The position numbers were made by a program, and so were the translations under genes. Source: Anaspis maculata (Eukaryota; Arthropoda; Insecta; Coleoptera; Scraptiidae). Taken from it: DNA of 64,000 nucleotides. Where the stretch lies: NCBI GenBank assembly GCA_949128115.1, contig OX421965.1, positions 11,811,420 to 11,875,419 of the forward strand. The letters are read 5' to 3'. This document shows, piece by piece, positions 1 to 10,904 of this stretch. Each line of letters starts with the position of its first letter. Position 1 is the first letter of the stretch. The notes beneath the pieces are model-generated. The model was not told where the DNA came from. It saw only the letters and a program-made list of their open reading frames with translations, and ran no database searches.

Positions 1-628
1 TTCGTCGAGGTTATATATCCGCGTGCCATCACAAAACCTCTCATGCCGATTTATCACATCATGCAAATTATTTAAAAAAGTGTTCACATTATGTGGATTA
101 AAGGATGTAGCACGGGCCAAACTGCATCCCTCTGGAGTTCTCAGCGAAATGTTGGGATGTCGCCTCATGAAATTCCGGATCCATTCTTCACCTGCGGTTT
201 CATTGGTTTGCCAACTTGGAGGTATTTTAATGTTATTTGTCGTTGCCATTTCATAGGCCAATTTCCTGCAGTCAACAAGAGATAAACCATAGAACATCTG
301 GGAACATCTGATGATGTAATCAGCAAAAGAATTCTCTTGCTCCTGAGTAAAGACTCGATTCACGTCATAATGGGGAGTATATCGAATTGAAGCGTTTTCG
401 TTGGCGGCTTTCTTTTTTTTTACATACCTATAATTAAAATGTGCCACCTAACTATTCAGGTCCTACCTTGTAGTCATCATCTTACCTTGCCAAGGTTTGA
501 AAACTCAGAGATTCTGCTTTTGCTACTGATCTGATGCTGCGCCCGGTTAAAACAGCTTCAACTGCCCTCCGCATCGTTTCCTCGGAAAACATTCGAATGT
601 TAGTTTTCCTTGGTGGATTTCTAGGCAT
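1..628 (-). CDS. Tigger/pogo-type transposase gene, 5' two exons (cut by window edge)
   Basis: Transposase-like DNA-binding protein. Coding exon 1 is 628-486 (ATG at 628). A 58-bp intron (485-428, GTAAGA to TTATAG) follows, then exon 2 from 427 to the window edge. This gives 190 uninterrupted residues. The start MPRNPPRKTN runs into a Psq-type helix-turn-helix (about residues 14-50, SEETMRRAVEAVLTG). A CENP-B-type HTH region comes next (about 95-150, with EEWIRNFMRRHP). The last residues are IYNLDE, whose Asp is in the place of the first catalytic Asp of the pogo/Tigger/jerky DDE domain. The rest of the catalytic domain is outside the window. No stops or frameshifts are seen, so the element may be intact or domesticated. 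Pogo-like terminal motifs lie upstream at 1303-1344, which favours a mobile copy over a host gene. It would sit in an intron of, or downstream of, the GPATCH2-like gene. Confidence 0.82.
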
Positions 629-765
629 TTTGATGGTCAATGAATTTCAAAAGCAACATGAAGATTTTGAAAATGACTTCAATGATTTCTAAAACAAAAT
701 TTAAAAGCTGCAAAATTTGTTCAACATAATTGCCAACATTATGGTTTATAGTTTATACAGCGGCT

Positions 766-1112
766 TGCCATACTGATATTTTGTTGTTGTGAGTAGGCGG
801 TGTAGCCAACAGTTTTAGCGAGTGTTTAGAGTTATTCAAGAACTTCGAATACTTAAAATTGAAGTTTAGTATGGAATCATGTTTCAGATTTGAAGTAATA
901 TGGGTAACAGTGAGACGCATGGGTAACAGTGAGACATGTCTCACTGTTACCCACTTGAAATCGTCTCACTGTTACCCATATGATTTCAAAGCAGAAACAT
1001 GATTCCATACTAACCTCCAATTGTATTCGAAGTTCTTGAATGACTCTTAACACTCGCCAATACTGCTGGCTACACCGCCATACACACAACAATAAAATAT
1101 CAGTATGCCAAG
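766..1112. repeat. Palindrome built around GGGTAACAGTGAGAC motifs
   Basis: Two arms of about 170 bp meet near 935. The left arm contains gccatactgatattttgttg and the right arm ends with the reverse complement. At the centre GGGTAACAGTGAGAC occurs twice forward and twice inverted. The same motif lies in the presumed transposon end at 1320-1340, so this looks like a non-autonomous relative or a folded end of the same pogo-like family. Confidence 0.7.
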
Positions 1113-1299
1113 GTGGTGTATACACCACCGATTTAGGAGCAAAATAATTACTTTGTTGCAACTTTTATGAGCCGGCCATTGAACCTCGAACACTGAAAGC
1201 ATCTCCGGCGCACACACTGGATTAGTGGGGGGGTCGAAGTGATGCCAAATCACATGCTTAGTGACATCTCTAAAATGCAAGTGGAACTAGAGATATTTC

Positions 1300-1345
1300 A
1301 AATGTCTCACTGTTCCCCGTGTCTCACTGTTACCCAGTCTCCCCT
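1300..1345. mobile_element. Presumed terminal repeat of the pogo/Tigger element
   Basis: The stretch holds two copies of GTCTCACTGTT, then CCCAGTCTCCCC and a TA dinucleotide. Read inward on the minus strand it starts GGGGAGACTGGG and continues with AACAGTGAGAC repeats toward the transposase ATG at 628. TA target sites are known for the pogo group. The other end is outside the window, so the assignment rests on one end only. Confidence 0.55.
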
Positions 1346-2830
1346 ACATAAGTATATTCACTACGTCTGCTAAGTGGCATTTTGTATCATCAAATGCAAG
1401 GTATGTACAGTATTTACCAGTTAGTGTCCGGACTATCTATGTTTTTTTCAAATAGATCGTTTTAGTCTTTCAACCCATATAACTCAAGAACCATCACTAG
1501 GAAAAAATTCCAAAACGTGTTATTTTTTTGATATTTAATTCTTTATACATTCCCTGAATGGTTTTGCTCTACATGGAACATTAAGCAAATGGCATGGTAT
1601 GGAAAAAATCGATTTTTGGGGATTCTTCGGGACATCAAGTATCAATTTGAAAGGTCAAGGAAAAGTACCATTTTGGAGTTGGTGACTTCTAGACAAAACT
1701 GTGATACCGAATGTTGAATTGGCTTTCCACCACACATGTAAAACACATTGAAATCCGCACATTTGCTGTCCACGTTACAGCCCCCGCACTAATACAATGC
1801 TAATACTATGCAGATTGTTCCGTAAAATCCGGAAATAAATTTTGAGCAATTTTCACTGCGTTCTTCAAGACGCTGTATCTCAAAGACAATTGACTACAAA
1901 GTAATTAATTTGGTACTGATCTCTTGAGAATTGAACGGGCTACATTTGCTTCGCTGGTGTTTGTGTTCTAAAGGTGATAGTTTACAAGTTATTCAGAAAA
2001 AATCGAAAATTTTCAAGGAACGCGTTTTTTTTTGGTCCTAAAAAAAAATCCAAGCCTTGGAATTCCCGGGAATTTCAGTATGTTATTCTACGTTAAATGT
2101 TAAATTCTGCATCGAACCACCAAATTTCGTGAACTTCCGAATTTATTTCCGGTTTGGTCCGATTTTTGCTTAATTTGACTGGACTAATAAGACAGTGAAA
2201 AAGCTTAACATGGGAATGCAAAAAAATAGGTGTTACATTAAAAATATTTGACGTTTCGTTCATCTCGTCAAAATGGGACAGCCTGTATAGCTGAAAATAA
2301 TTTTAGGTTATAGGTCTCATCAAACCATATAACTTTTTTCTTACATTTTTTTCTATCTTGAACTGTGAGACCGCTATGGGATAATTACGCTAGGATGGAC
2401 CACCTGTATAACAGCGGTGTTTCTTTAGGAAACCAAAAGTTGATTTACTTCCGAAAGTGGAAGAAAAGAAGATACATTATGATCAATGAGATGAGAGAGT
2501 GAGCAAAAATATTTCTAAATGCCCCTTAAAAATTCCAAAACCATAAAATTATTAGATATTTTTACATGGGGGAGGGTCGGTGAGATGGATAAACAAAACC
2601 ACACAACAAAGACAAGAACAAAATACCGGCGAAAGCTGGTCATACAGGCAGAAGACAAGATAAGTTGCAATAAAACAAAAAGTGCTGCATATTCCCAATC
2701 AAATTCCACTAAAGACAGATAAGATCACTTGCTAAAATCATCAGAGGCAAAGAGCATTTATGTGAAAAAACAACAATCAACAAATAAATCAAAACCATGC
2801 GGCTGTCCAATATCTGAACAATTCAAACAA
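1346..2830. other. Intergenic or intronic sequence without a recognisable gene
   Basis: AT-rich sequence with only short chance ORFs. Two fragments resembling foldback ends are present (CCTGTATAGC near 2283 and CACCTGTATAAC near 2401). It probably belongs to intron 3 of the GPATCH2-like gene, whose next exon was not found here. Confidence 0.4.
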
Positions 2831-2840
2831 TAAACCTTAC

Positions 2841-3559
2841 ATCGTCACCGTTTTGCTGAATCTGGCACAGCTTGTCTATCCTCCCGACGATACTCGGATG
2901 CAACGGCTTGATTTTGGCGATGTGTTTGAAACAACGCCCGTTGTCGACGATATCCAACCTCTGCGATCGCTTCCGTTTGCCGCTCGGCAAAATGGGAGGC
3001 GCCTCGTCGATGCTCATCCTCTTCAATTTCCTCTTTCTCCTCAAACTGGGCCTCGCCGGAGAATTCTCATTGACTGAATCGCTTTCGAGCGTGTGACTGA
3101 CCCCTGAAAACCCACCTGCATGACGAAACTTTTCACAAAACAGCCAACGCAAAACTCACTGCATCTACCTTTGATGAAAGTGTTTATCGAGTTCCTCATC
3201 CGCCACGAGTTGCTCTTGCCGTGCAGAGCCCTGGCCACGGCCTTGCCCAGCGACATCTCGTCCGAGTCCGACTGGTGGAAGCTGGGCAGCCTGTTTCGGT
3301 TTCTCACTTCGGAGGGGCTGCTGGAACTGTCATCGGAACGGACGTTGTCACCGGAGTTGTTACCGTACAAATCTGTAACGTGATAGGAAAGTTGGTTTAA
3401 AAGTTGTGCGAAAAGTACATCAGACTCACGTAGGTTGCCTGCGGATCTGGTTCTGCGTCTCATGCTCCATTTGCCGTTACTGTCGACGAAGTTGAAGGTT
3501 TTTGAGCTGTTTTCAGTTTCTTGCAGCGCCGAGCCCAAGTCCTGCACTAAATGATCCAT
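2841..3559 (-). CDS. GPATCH2: GPATCH2-like protein, first three coding exons (partial)
   Basis: Nuclear G-patch protein; the vertebrate family member is linked to RNA helicase activation and splicing. Exon 1 is 3559-3430, exon 2 3372-3169 and exon 3 3103-2841. The introns are 57 bp (GTGAGT..ACAG) and 65 bp (GTAGAT..TCAG), and a GTAAGG donor follows exon 3. They encode 199 residues in phase. Family marks are the N-terminal MDHLVQDLGSALQE (human has EELVHDLVSALEE in that place) and the basic block RRKRKLKRMSIDEAP near residue 130 (human RRRRKVKRMAVD). Serine and acidic-rich linkers lie between them. The G-patch domain itself is not in these exons and must lie further left, beyond position 1 or behind the transposon. 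I chose the ATG at 3559 because the frame upstream has no other ATG. The identification rests on two motifs plus overall layout. Confidence 0.72.
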
Positions 3560-3639
3560 CGTGATTCGGGCGATCGGAAGCGCCAGTTGCTTTGTTGTGA
3601 GGTTTGCAGACGAAGAATTTGAGGTCAGATGCAATTTTT

Positions 3640-4046
3640 GATATCACAACATCGACTTTGATTACAAACAAGGAATTTGTGCGACGACCATCTTAGAGCA
3701 CATGAGTTGTCAACGTCAACTGTCAGACTGACGGACGGCTGACGTTTGATGTTTGCGCCAAGCAGTTCTGCCAACGCCAACCGATCCCTAATCACGCGCT
3801 AGATTTAAAAAATATTCAACTAATCTATCGTCGAAAGCAAGTACCGTCGTACGCTGGTCTAGGTACACGCTAACGTGTACGCAAATTTGAAGATTAGGTG
3901 CACGCGAAACGTCATAGTGTGTATATGACGTCAGCTTTTAGCGTGCACCAACTTATATTTTTAAGGTACACGCGAAATTATTGTGATGGCGTTTTTCGGG
4001 CGGGCTGTCATGAGTGTCATGTTAACAGCGGGTAATAAATGCGGTA
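3640..4046. other. Upstream region of the GPATCH2-like gene
   Basis: Non-coding sequence before the 5' end of the minus-strand gene at 3559. It presumably contains its promoter and 5' UTR, but no TATA box or initiator stands out. GACGTCA-like bases (about 3937) lie within a run of GTGTACGC/GTGCACGC inverted words at 3860-3970. Confidence 0.35.
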
Positions 4047-4054
4047 GTCTCGAC

Positions 4055-4607
4055 TAGAGATGGGCAAAGCGGCTCATCTGACTGAAGCGGCTCACCAGCT
4101 CCCGATCAGTTTGAGGAACCGGTTCACTGAACCGGCTCAATTGAGCCGTTCAGATCAGTGATCGCACCTTGCACCACGATTCGTAATTTCTCGAACTCGT
4201 TCAAATCGGCTCGCTTGAAACGCAAGCATGGTTCATTCATGTTCGTGGTGTCGTGCCGAGCCGAGTAGTCTATATGCCTATGCCAGCTCAGAGACAAGCT
4301 CCGGCTCGACAACTCACCAACTCAACTCGTTTAACCGTTCAGTCGTTCATCGTTCTTCGTATCCTTTTGTCAGCCGCCCGGCGCCCAGCTCGAAGGAATT
4401 TCCGGAACCAAAAGTTTTTGTAATTTCACAGCTCACTCCGCGTCTATCGGCTCATAATCCGATCCCGAACCTCATTTTATTGAAATTTCAATAGCGCATA
4501 TTAGTGAGCCGTGAACCGGTTCAATGCAACGCCGCGAACCGGGTCACATGGTTTTGCGAAGTGAGCCGGCTCACCGAACCGGATCACTCCTGAGCCGCCC
4601 ATCTCTA
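4055..4607. mobile_element. Non-autonomous hAT element with 8-bp target duplication
   Basis: 553-bp element bounded by TAGAGATGGGC and its inverse GCCCATCTCTA, and flanked on both sides by GTCTCGAC (4047-4054 and 4608-4615). An 8-bp duplication is the hallmark of hAT transposition. The interior is made of repeated GAACCGGTTCACT / GGCTCA words and has no transposase. Exact duplication and matching ends suggest a relatively recent insertion. Confidence 0.88.
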
Positions 4608-4615
4608 GTCTCGAC

Positions 4616-5087
4616 ATTCTCAGGGTCGCGTTCGAGAACTACACTATTCTGCGATTCTTGCATTTTTGGAGTGGGGGTATCAAGTAAGGCAAAGTAACTA
4701 CCACTTTCCGAACGATTTCCGCTGTGGTGGAAATGTCACTCTCAATCTCACTGATGGCGATCGCAGTGCTGTTTACTTTCGAAGTAAAGTAAGCTTTTCT
4801 GATAAAGTACCCATTTTTATAGGTACTGCCTACCACGTAAGTACCCAATCGAAAGATAATGGTCAAAATAAAATAAAGTTTGACCAGAAATATATTCGGG
4901 GTGTTGAGGTGCGCATGACGAGTAACTTTCACGGCGGTCGGAGGTGCTGCGAAATTTGTCACTTCAACGCGACACGTTTTGAGTTCTCGAACGGTTTACT
5001 GCGTTGCCGATAGTGCGCACAGAAGAGATCTCGAACGGTCATTTCTGCAACAATCGCAGAATAGCGTAGTTCTCGAACGCAACCCTG
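4616..5087. mobile_element. Second hAT-like MITE, ends CAGGGT(C/T)GCGTTCGAGAACTAC
   Basis: Starts at 4621 with CAGGGTCGCGTTCGAGAAC and ends at 5087 with the inverse of CAGGGTTGCGTTCGAGAAC. The end repeats extend about 35 bp through CTATTCTGCGATT. A third copy of GTCTCGAC follows at 5088-5095, and five extra bases (ATTCT) separate the left end from the GTCTCGAC at 4608. No coding capacity was recognised. CAGGG ends are typical of hAT elements. Confidence 0.65.
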
Positions 5088-5224
5088 GTCTCGACGATCG
5101 GTACCGATGATGATGAAGTGTGGACAAACGTTCACATCATTTTCTATGTTTGGGATAGCTCTTAAAAGCTATGACCTATAAAATCGCAAATAGCGAACAA
5201 AAATGAAACCCTGCCAGATTTTTT

Positions 5225-5310
5225 TATATAAGCTTCAATAATGGGAGGCCGTGGACCGATGATAACCTGGCCGTTTTCGGATCGAATGGCCTGCGTCACA
5301 GCCTCCCTTT
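5225..5310. repeat. Short hairpin with GGGAGGC stem
   Basis: GGGAGGC...GGCC near 5241-5275 pairs with GGCC...GCCTCCC near 5288-5310. It forms an imperfect stem of about 30 bp; a MITE remnant is the simplest reading. The surrounding 5096-5640 holds nothing else recognisable. Confidence 0.4.
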
Positions 5311-5680
5311 ATTGAAGTTTTTAATGAACATACGGTAGTTTATTAACATACTAAAAGTCCTCAAGAACAAGAATCCGGTGTGACCTCGAGACGAACTTGA
5401 AAATCAGTTTTTCGCGTTTATCTCGTGAACGTTGGCACTTGGAAAAAAAGTACCTACCTGGGAAGAAATTGTTGGAATTTTCACTGTCTACAAGAAAGGT
5501 GCTCGCATATTTCATCGCCAGTTCACTCCTTCTCCGCCAAGACACAAGAAAATTGAACAAACGAATACGCCTCATGGGCATGAGGCTCAGTAGCGCACTT
5601 CCTTTTTGGAGGATTAGTGAACGCAAGATGTTAAGTAATTAGGCGTAATTAGGGTTCTACCGTCTTGGGCAAAAAATTCC

Positions 5681-6150
5681 AATATGGCGGCCAAAATATC
5701 GACAATCATGAAGCTCGGCTTGAAAATCAGAATGATTGTACTAGACAAAGGGTAAGTTCCAAGTTTCATGAAAATCGTTCCACTAATAAGAGATTTCAAT
5801 ATGGCGGCCAAGATGGCGGCAGAATTATGAAACTCAGCTTGAAAATAGGAATGATCGTACGAGACAAGCGTAACTCTCAAGTTTCATGAAAATCCTCCCA
5901 CTTATAAGAGATTTCAATATGGCGGCCAAGATGGTGGGGCAATCATGAAATTTGGCTTGAAAATAAGAATGATCGTACTAGACAAGGGTAAGTTTCAAGT
6001 TTCATGACAATCGTTCCACTAATAAGAAATTTCAATATGGCAGCCAAGATGGCGGCCGAATTATGAAAGCCATTCTGCCTATTTGGTCCTTGAGAACCTA
6101 AGCTATCCACCGGATAAAGTTCAATCTTCAAGGGCTGTAGCCTGTAGCTT
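5681..6150 (+). repeat. 117-118 bp tandem repeat, four units
   Basis: AATATGG(C/-)GGCC words recur at 5681, 5798, 5916 and 6034, a period of 117-118 bp. Each unit carries AAGATGGCGG, a GAAACT(C/T)GGCTTGAAAAT-like segment and TTTCATGA(A/C)AATC. Related units occur at 57.89-58.02 kb and inverted at 58.50-58.63 kb, so it is the body of a dispersed element rather than a private satellite. The unit length is close to 39 codons, so ORFs run across units, but they look non-coding. Confidence 0.8.
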
Positions 6151-6380
6151 TAGTTCCCGAGAAGAAGTTCAACTTCATCGAAGTGCACCAGGAGATCTCT
6201 GTTTTTTGAGAATAATGATAACGATGTATGGATAACAAAAATAGTGCCCATTGGCCGCCCTTGGGGACATCAGCTATTAATCGGAAAAAAGTTCCAAGAC
6301 TCTTGTTTCAATTCTCGAGAAGGAGTACAGCGTCTTAATTTCTGCACGGACTCGGACAGACAGACAGACAGACAAACTGG
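6150..6380. repeat. Diverged downstream part of the same element, ending in CAGACAGACAGA
   Basis: The words GTTCAACTTC, TGCACCAGGAGATCTCTG and GGCCGCCC...GGGGACATCAGCT have inverted relatives at 58.15-58.50 kb (GCACTTCTAAGAAGTTGAAC, AAGGGTGGCCAGTGG). A short CAGA run ends the block near 6370. This marks the same repeat family as the 117-bp array. Confidence 0.55.
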
Positions 6381-6654
6381 CCACATAAGCGTCATTCTGT
6401 TACTTATATAAAAAAATGTTCTCCAACTGATTTCGACCTCCTGAATACGAATATCGGGTTCAGTTTTGAATTGGAACAATTCTTTTTTATCGAAAAACCG
6501 AAAAATGGTAGCCTGTCGTCACATGATTTTTAGTGATACTTACCTACTTTTTTTTGTTATTGAGCGAACATGTTTCGTAATTTGAGTGCCATTATCCTTT
6601 AGGTACCTAGTATTGGCTATTTCAAAATTGTCAATTACTACTTCGGCACGTCTG

Positions 6655-7480
6655 ATTTTAAATTTGTAGGGTCGTGTAATATGCGCCGAGCCGTGGCTTT
6701 GCGGTCGTTTTCAAAAATTGATAACAGTTGACCCGACGGTCGGATTGGAGTGGGGTTTTTGTCAAAAGAAAGTTCAAATTGTTTTCTAAATATAATGCCG
6801 TACATGCAGTGATGTATTTCATTAAGAAATTGTAGTTGCCTGCATATCGCAACTTTCTACATCTTACCGCTAATGCCAGCACTTGATCGGCGAAGCCGCC
6901 TTACACCAAAATGTTATTTTTGTAATTGTTCATGATTATTTCGGCAAAATTTTTCTTGATTCGCGTACCAAGGCCATGAGCTACCCATTCGAGTTGAAAT
7001 ATTTTCTGTATTGAATTTCGTTTTGTTCGGAGGAAAGGATATCAAGCACCAGCAAGCAACGAATAAATCATTTGCGGCCGAGCCGTAGTTTCGGAGTCAT
7101 TTTCAAAAATTTATAACTATTGGCATGCACCTCGCACCGATGTGAAATTTTCATTAAAATAAAGTTCAAATCATCCTCTAAATATAACTCCCCATATGTA
7201 TTATGGTAAAATGATAAGATCGGGTACTTCCTCGCATGTGATAACTTTCGAGATCAGGCCGGCTTCTGAAATGCAGCATTCAACGGCGATGCCGCGTCAC
7301 ACTAAATTGTTATTATTGTCATTGTTTATTATTATTTCGTTGAGATTTTTCTTGGTTCGGGATACAAGGTCATGAGCTACCCAATGGAGTAAAAATTTTT
7401 TGCAAAAACCTTTTCGTCTAGGACTAGATGCTGTGACGGACGGACGGACGGACGGACAAAGCGAGGACAAAAGCGCCTTC
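6655..7480. repeat. Two diverged tandem units of about 390 bp ending in (GGAC)n
   Basis: CGCCGAGCCGTGGC (6684) and CGGCCGAGCCGTAG (7074) begin two related units. Both contain TTTTCAAAAATT.ATAAC and AGTTCAAAT plus AAATATAA, and end with ATGAGCTACCCA. The second unit runs into a GGAC microsatellite at 7437-7458. Other tetranucleotide runs in the window (6350, 17826, 58080) also sit in or beside repeat copies. Confidence 0.6.
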
Positions 7481-8214
7481 CCGTTTGGAGAAGTGCGCTA
7501 AAAACGTGGGTGCGTGACCATAGTCACCCTCGGAAGAAGTGGAACTTCTATAGGTATGAATCAATTAGCAAACAACGTTCGAAGAGGTGTTCTTTTCGTA
7601 CTCCCGCTCCGCTCCCCAACGATTTGTAGCATCTTGTTTTTTTATTATCATTATAGGTACTTTCGGCAGAATACTTTCGACATGATTTTTTCACGATTAG
7701 ACTTTTTTTGTTGTTTCTCGCTGCGCTCGGCGCTTAAACTTCCATCTCCGTCACATGAAGTCTCACTCATACCCCTAATACAATAAATATCTATCTATTT
7801 TCATTAATAATATTCTTCATAAAGTACCTAATATAATAATAATTTTTATTTTATCTTCCTGCGGTGCCGGTGAGCCGACGCGGTCCGTCTGTCCAAGGTA
7901 CACATAATAATTATGCGAATGTGAAATCGTGACGGATTTTCTTACTGTACGATTTTCCCCGTTATATAACAGCACGGTGGAAACTGTGTCTGGTAGGCAC
8001 AGCATGGCAATCTAATAATCTCCATGTACTTGTACTTGTACTTATGTCGTAGGACATTGGTGGATAAGTAATGGAAAGAAGGGGCATTTTACAGTGGAAA
8101 TAGTACTGGTTTCCCCAGGAAACTACGGTCGACGAACGTGATGTTGTGGTGGTGTCTACCTACCGTGAAAAGTTGGTGGCTGAAGTCGAGAAGTAGTGGT
8201 CGTCAACAATTACC

Positions 8215-8320
8215 CAACTTTTTTGTAATTTAACCGACTTTGTATCTCTTACCCTCGCTCTTACCGTTTCCGAGATACCAATAGTGAGCGTTGAAAAACA
8301 GGACACCTGTATACCTACAG
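8215..8320. repeat. Isolated foldback end
   Basis: CAACTTTTTTGTAATTTAAC, CGACTTTGTATCTCTTA and GGACACCTGTATA match the right-hand end of the 8.35-9.25 kb palindrome. It is a solo end left of the complete element, in the same orientation as that element's right arm. Confidence 0.55.
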
Positions 8321-8349
8321 CTCTGAACTCGCAATACTTTTGAGCTATC

Positions 8350-9255
8350 CTATACAGGGTGTCCGTTTTTCGAGGCTAAGCATGGGTATCTCGCTTATCG
8401 TTAGAGATACAGAGTCGGTTAAATTAGAAAAAAGTTGCGAATTTTCATGACGATCAATGATCCAAAAAGATATTTGACTTGTCAGTTTTGGTTTTCGAGA
8501 TACCGAGAAAAAACAGAAATTTGTAATTTTTGTTTTTATTTTTTATTTGAAAAACGGTTGAAGATAGCCTTTTCTAACTAATACATTGTGAAGGCACTTT
8601 TCTAAGGGGAATTCAATGTTGCCAAAATCTTCATTCTAGCTTTCAAAACAATAGAGATATGACATTCAACTTTTTTTCTCTTATGGGCGCCATATTGGAT
8701 TTTGACATTTTCAAATACAATTTTTTTTCTGGTTACAACGATGTGTCACATGCCACTGTTGAATTCATGCTTCTGAGCAAAAAATTTTTTTTATTTTTCA
8801 GAGTGCTTGGGAACAAAATCAGCACCGACAAAAAAAAACGTAAATGTTGAACATTTATTCAACAGTGACATGTGGCACATCGTTGTAACCAGAAAAGAAT
8901 ACCGCATTCAAAAATATCAAAATCCAATATGGCGCCCATTGGAGAAAAAAGTTGAAAGTCGTATCTCGGTTGCTTTGAAAGCTAGAATAAAGATTTTGGC
9001 AGCTTTGAATTCCTCTTGAAAAACTGCCCTGGCAATGTCTAGATTAGAAAAGGCCACCTTCAACCGTTTTTTAAATAAAAAATTAAAACAAAAATTCAAA
9101 TTCCTGTTTTTTCACGATATCTCAAAAACTAAAATCGAATTTTAATTTTGGATCATTGATTGTCATGAAAATGCGCAACTTTTTCCGACTTTGTATCTCT
9201 TAAGATAAGCGAGATACCCATGCTTAGCCTCGAAAAACGGACACCTGTATATCCC
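8350..9255. mobile_element. Foldback element, about 0.9 kb
   Basis: The left end TATACAGGGTGTCCG plus TTTTTCGAGGCTAAGC pairs with the right end GCTTAGCCTCGAAAAA plus CGGACACCTGTATA. Arms of about 430 bp meet near 8800 and are diverged by scattered substitutions. ORFs in the arms mirror each other and do not look like a protein. Confidence 0.82.
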
Positions 9256-10115
9256 TTGCGTTGCGACCAAGGAGCAGGTTGCGACTGTTGAATGATTATT
9301 GATTGTTAGTAGGTTTTCTTATGGTATCCCGTGTGCAAGCTGAGACTAGAGTAAAGTGGTTGGTGCCAAATTGTTCCTTAGATCATGCTGAACTAGGATC
9401 GCGATGGCGAACATCTGAGACCCGCGACTGGGCAGCGGGAGGGGGGGTAAAATGTGATGAAGACATAAAAAATGTTAAATAATGAACCGAAAAAGGTACA
9501 GTTATGAAATTTACCATACGTATTCACCATTTTACGCGAAGGAAGCGTCCTACATAGCTGTTTAAGTGGTTACCTAACTCTTAGAAAATGCTAGTCGAGA
9601 AGTAGTCGTCGTCAACAATCCACGTTTCCCGAAAGGCTTCTGCGCATACCTGTGAAAGTAGGACGTTGCCATATCTATATCACGACAACAAGTTGACAAC
9701 ACTGTAATACGGTATGCGTATGTTATGTCACGCGAATGGCAGCTGACAGCGCTTGACGACGTCGATTTGACGTTTTGACAGACCTAACCTAATAACGCTC
9801 TTGTTTCGTCGATCGCCCTACAGCTCGTTGTGTTTCGTATCACCTGAATCTTTTCTGCGTCTTTCTGCCATACGGCACGTATAACATTTCATTCTGAATA
9901 ATATTAAATGTTGAATGGTTAGGAGGTTATGTTTGTTGTTTGTTTACATTTCGATTATTGATTGACAAGTTGCCATTGACAGTGATACTTCATGCGTCAA
10001 AATTGAAATTACCGCGCTCTGCAGGTATGCGTTCTCATGTATGCGCTGAAGTGATGTACGTGATGGTAAACGTGGATTACCAAAAGTTGCGCTATTCCAT
10101 GACTATCTCAAATAT
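9256..10115. other. Repeat-poor stretch without a gene
   Basis: No coding region or terminal repeats were recognised. AAGTAGT(G/C)GTCGTCAACAA occurs here near 9601 and also at 8193, so the foldback block between them is bracketed by a short direct repeat. Two CCTAA-type telomere-like words at about 9783 look incidental. Confidence 0.35.
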
Positions 10116-10429
10116 GTCAAGATCAGGGTTCGAGAACGAAATCCTGTTCAAACGTGTCATTGCATCACCTATTAACTGAAGTGTTAGCTACAAGGTAATG
10201 TCAGTCCCGTCACTCCAGGAAGCGAGTAGTCCCGGAAATCCTGTTTTGATCCTTGAGGGTGTTCCAGTGTGGTATACAAAGTAAGTATTTTCAAGTGTTC
10301 CAAATTAGTTTCCTTCCTGCAAAATAAGGGTGTTTGGGTATTTCTTATGCTCATCGACATAACGGATGATTTTGAAATTGAAAATTTAATTTTTAGGCAT
10401 ATCGTTTACCGGTCACTCAGATTTTATCA

Positions 10430-10640
10430 CATGAATACTCGCGTGGTGTATTTTATACACCAGTACCAGAAAGGCTTTTATCCGTTCATTTGTTATTTAA
10501 AATGTTTAAATGTTTTATCCACATCATTTATGTATGATGGTGACTATCTAGGCGACTATTCTGTGTTGAAAAGTGCTAGTTTTTAGTAAATAGGACCCTT
10601 TCTGGTACTGGTGTATGAAATACACCACGCGAGTAGTTAT
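10430..10640. mobile_element. Small foldback MITE
   Basis: ACTCGCGTGGTGTATTTTAT and ACACCAGTACCAGAAAG at 10437-10475 are mirrored by CTTTCTGGTACTGGTGT and ATGAAATACACCACGCGAGT at 10588-10636. The loop of about 110 bp shows no coding content. Confidence 0.82.
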
Positions 10641-10904
10641 GTATAACTAAATAGGGCGCGAGTAGGAAACGATAGAAAAATCTGGACAACGAAACTGTCA
10701 CTAAACGTCAGGTATGGAAACGGGATTAGTAACGATACGTGAGAAACGAAAAGGATCGGAACTCTTCATTTGGGAGTAACAGTAACAATAATTAGTAGAT
10801 CTCTAGCAAACGAAACGGCGGAAGAAAAAAAGATCGAAACTCTCGGAAGTGAACGAGATTGGGTACAAATCTTTGACAATACCATACTGCTAGGCTTTAC
10901 CGTC

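Noticed and set aside
3041..3634. 197-residue frame extending the GPATCH2-like protein upstream to 3634
   Set aside because: The first codon there is TTG, no ATG precedes 3559 in frame, and the frame reads through two introns.
9783..9793. CCTAACCTAA resembling insect telomere repeat
   Set aside because: Only two units, in ordinary sequence; no array.
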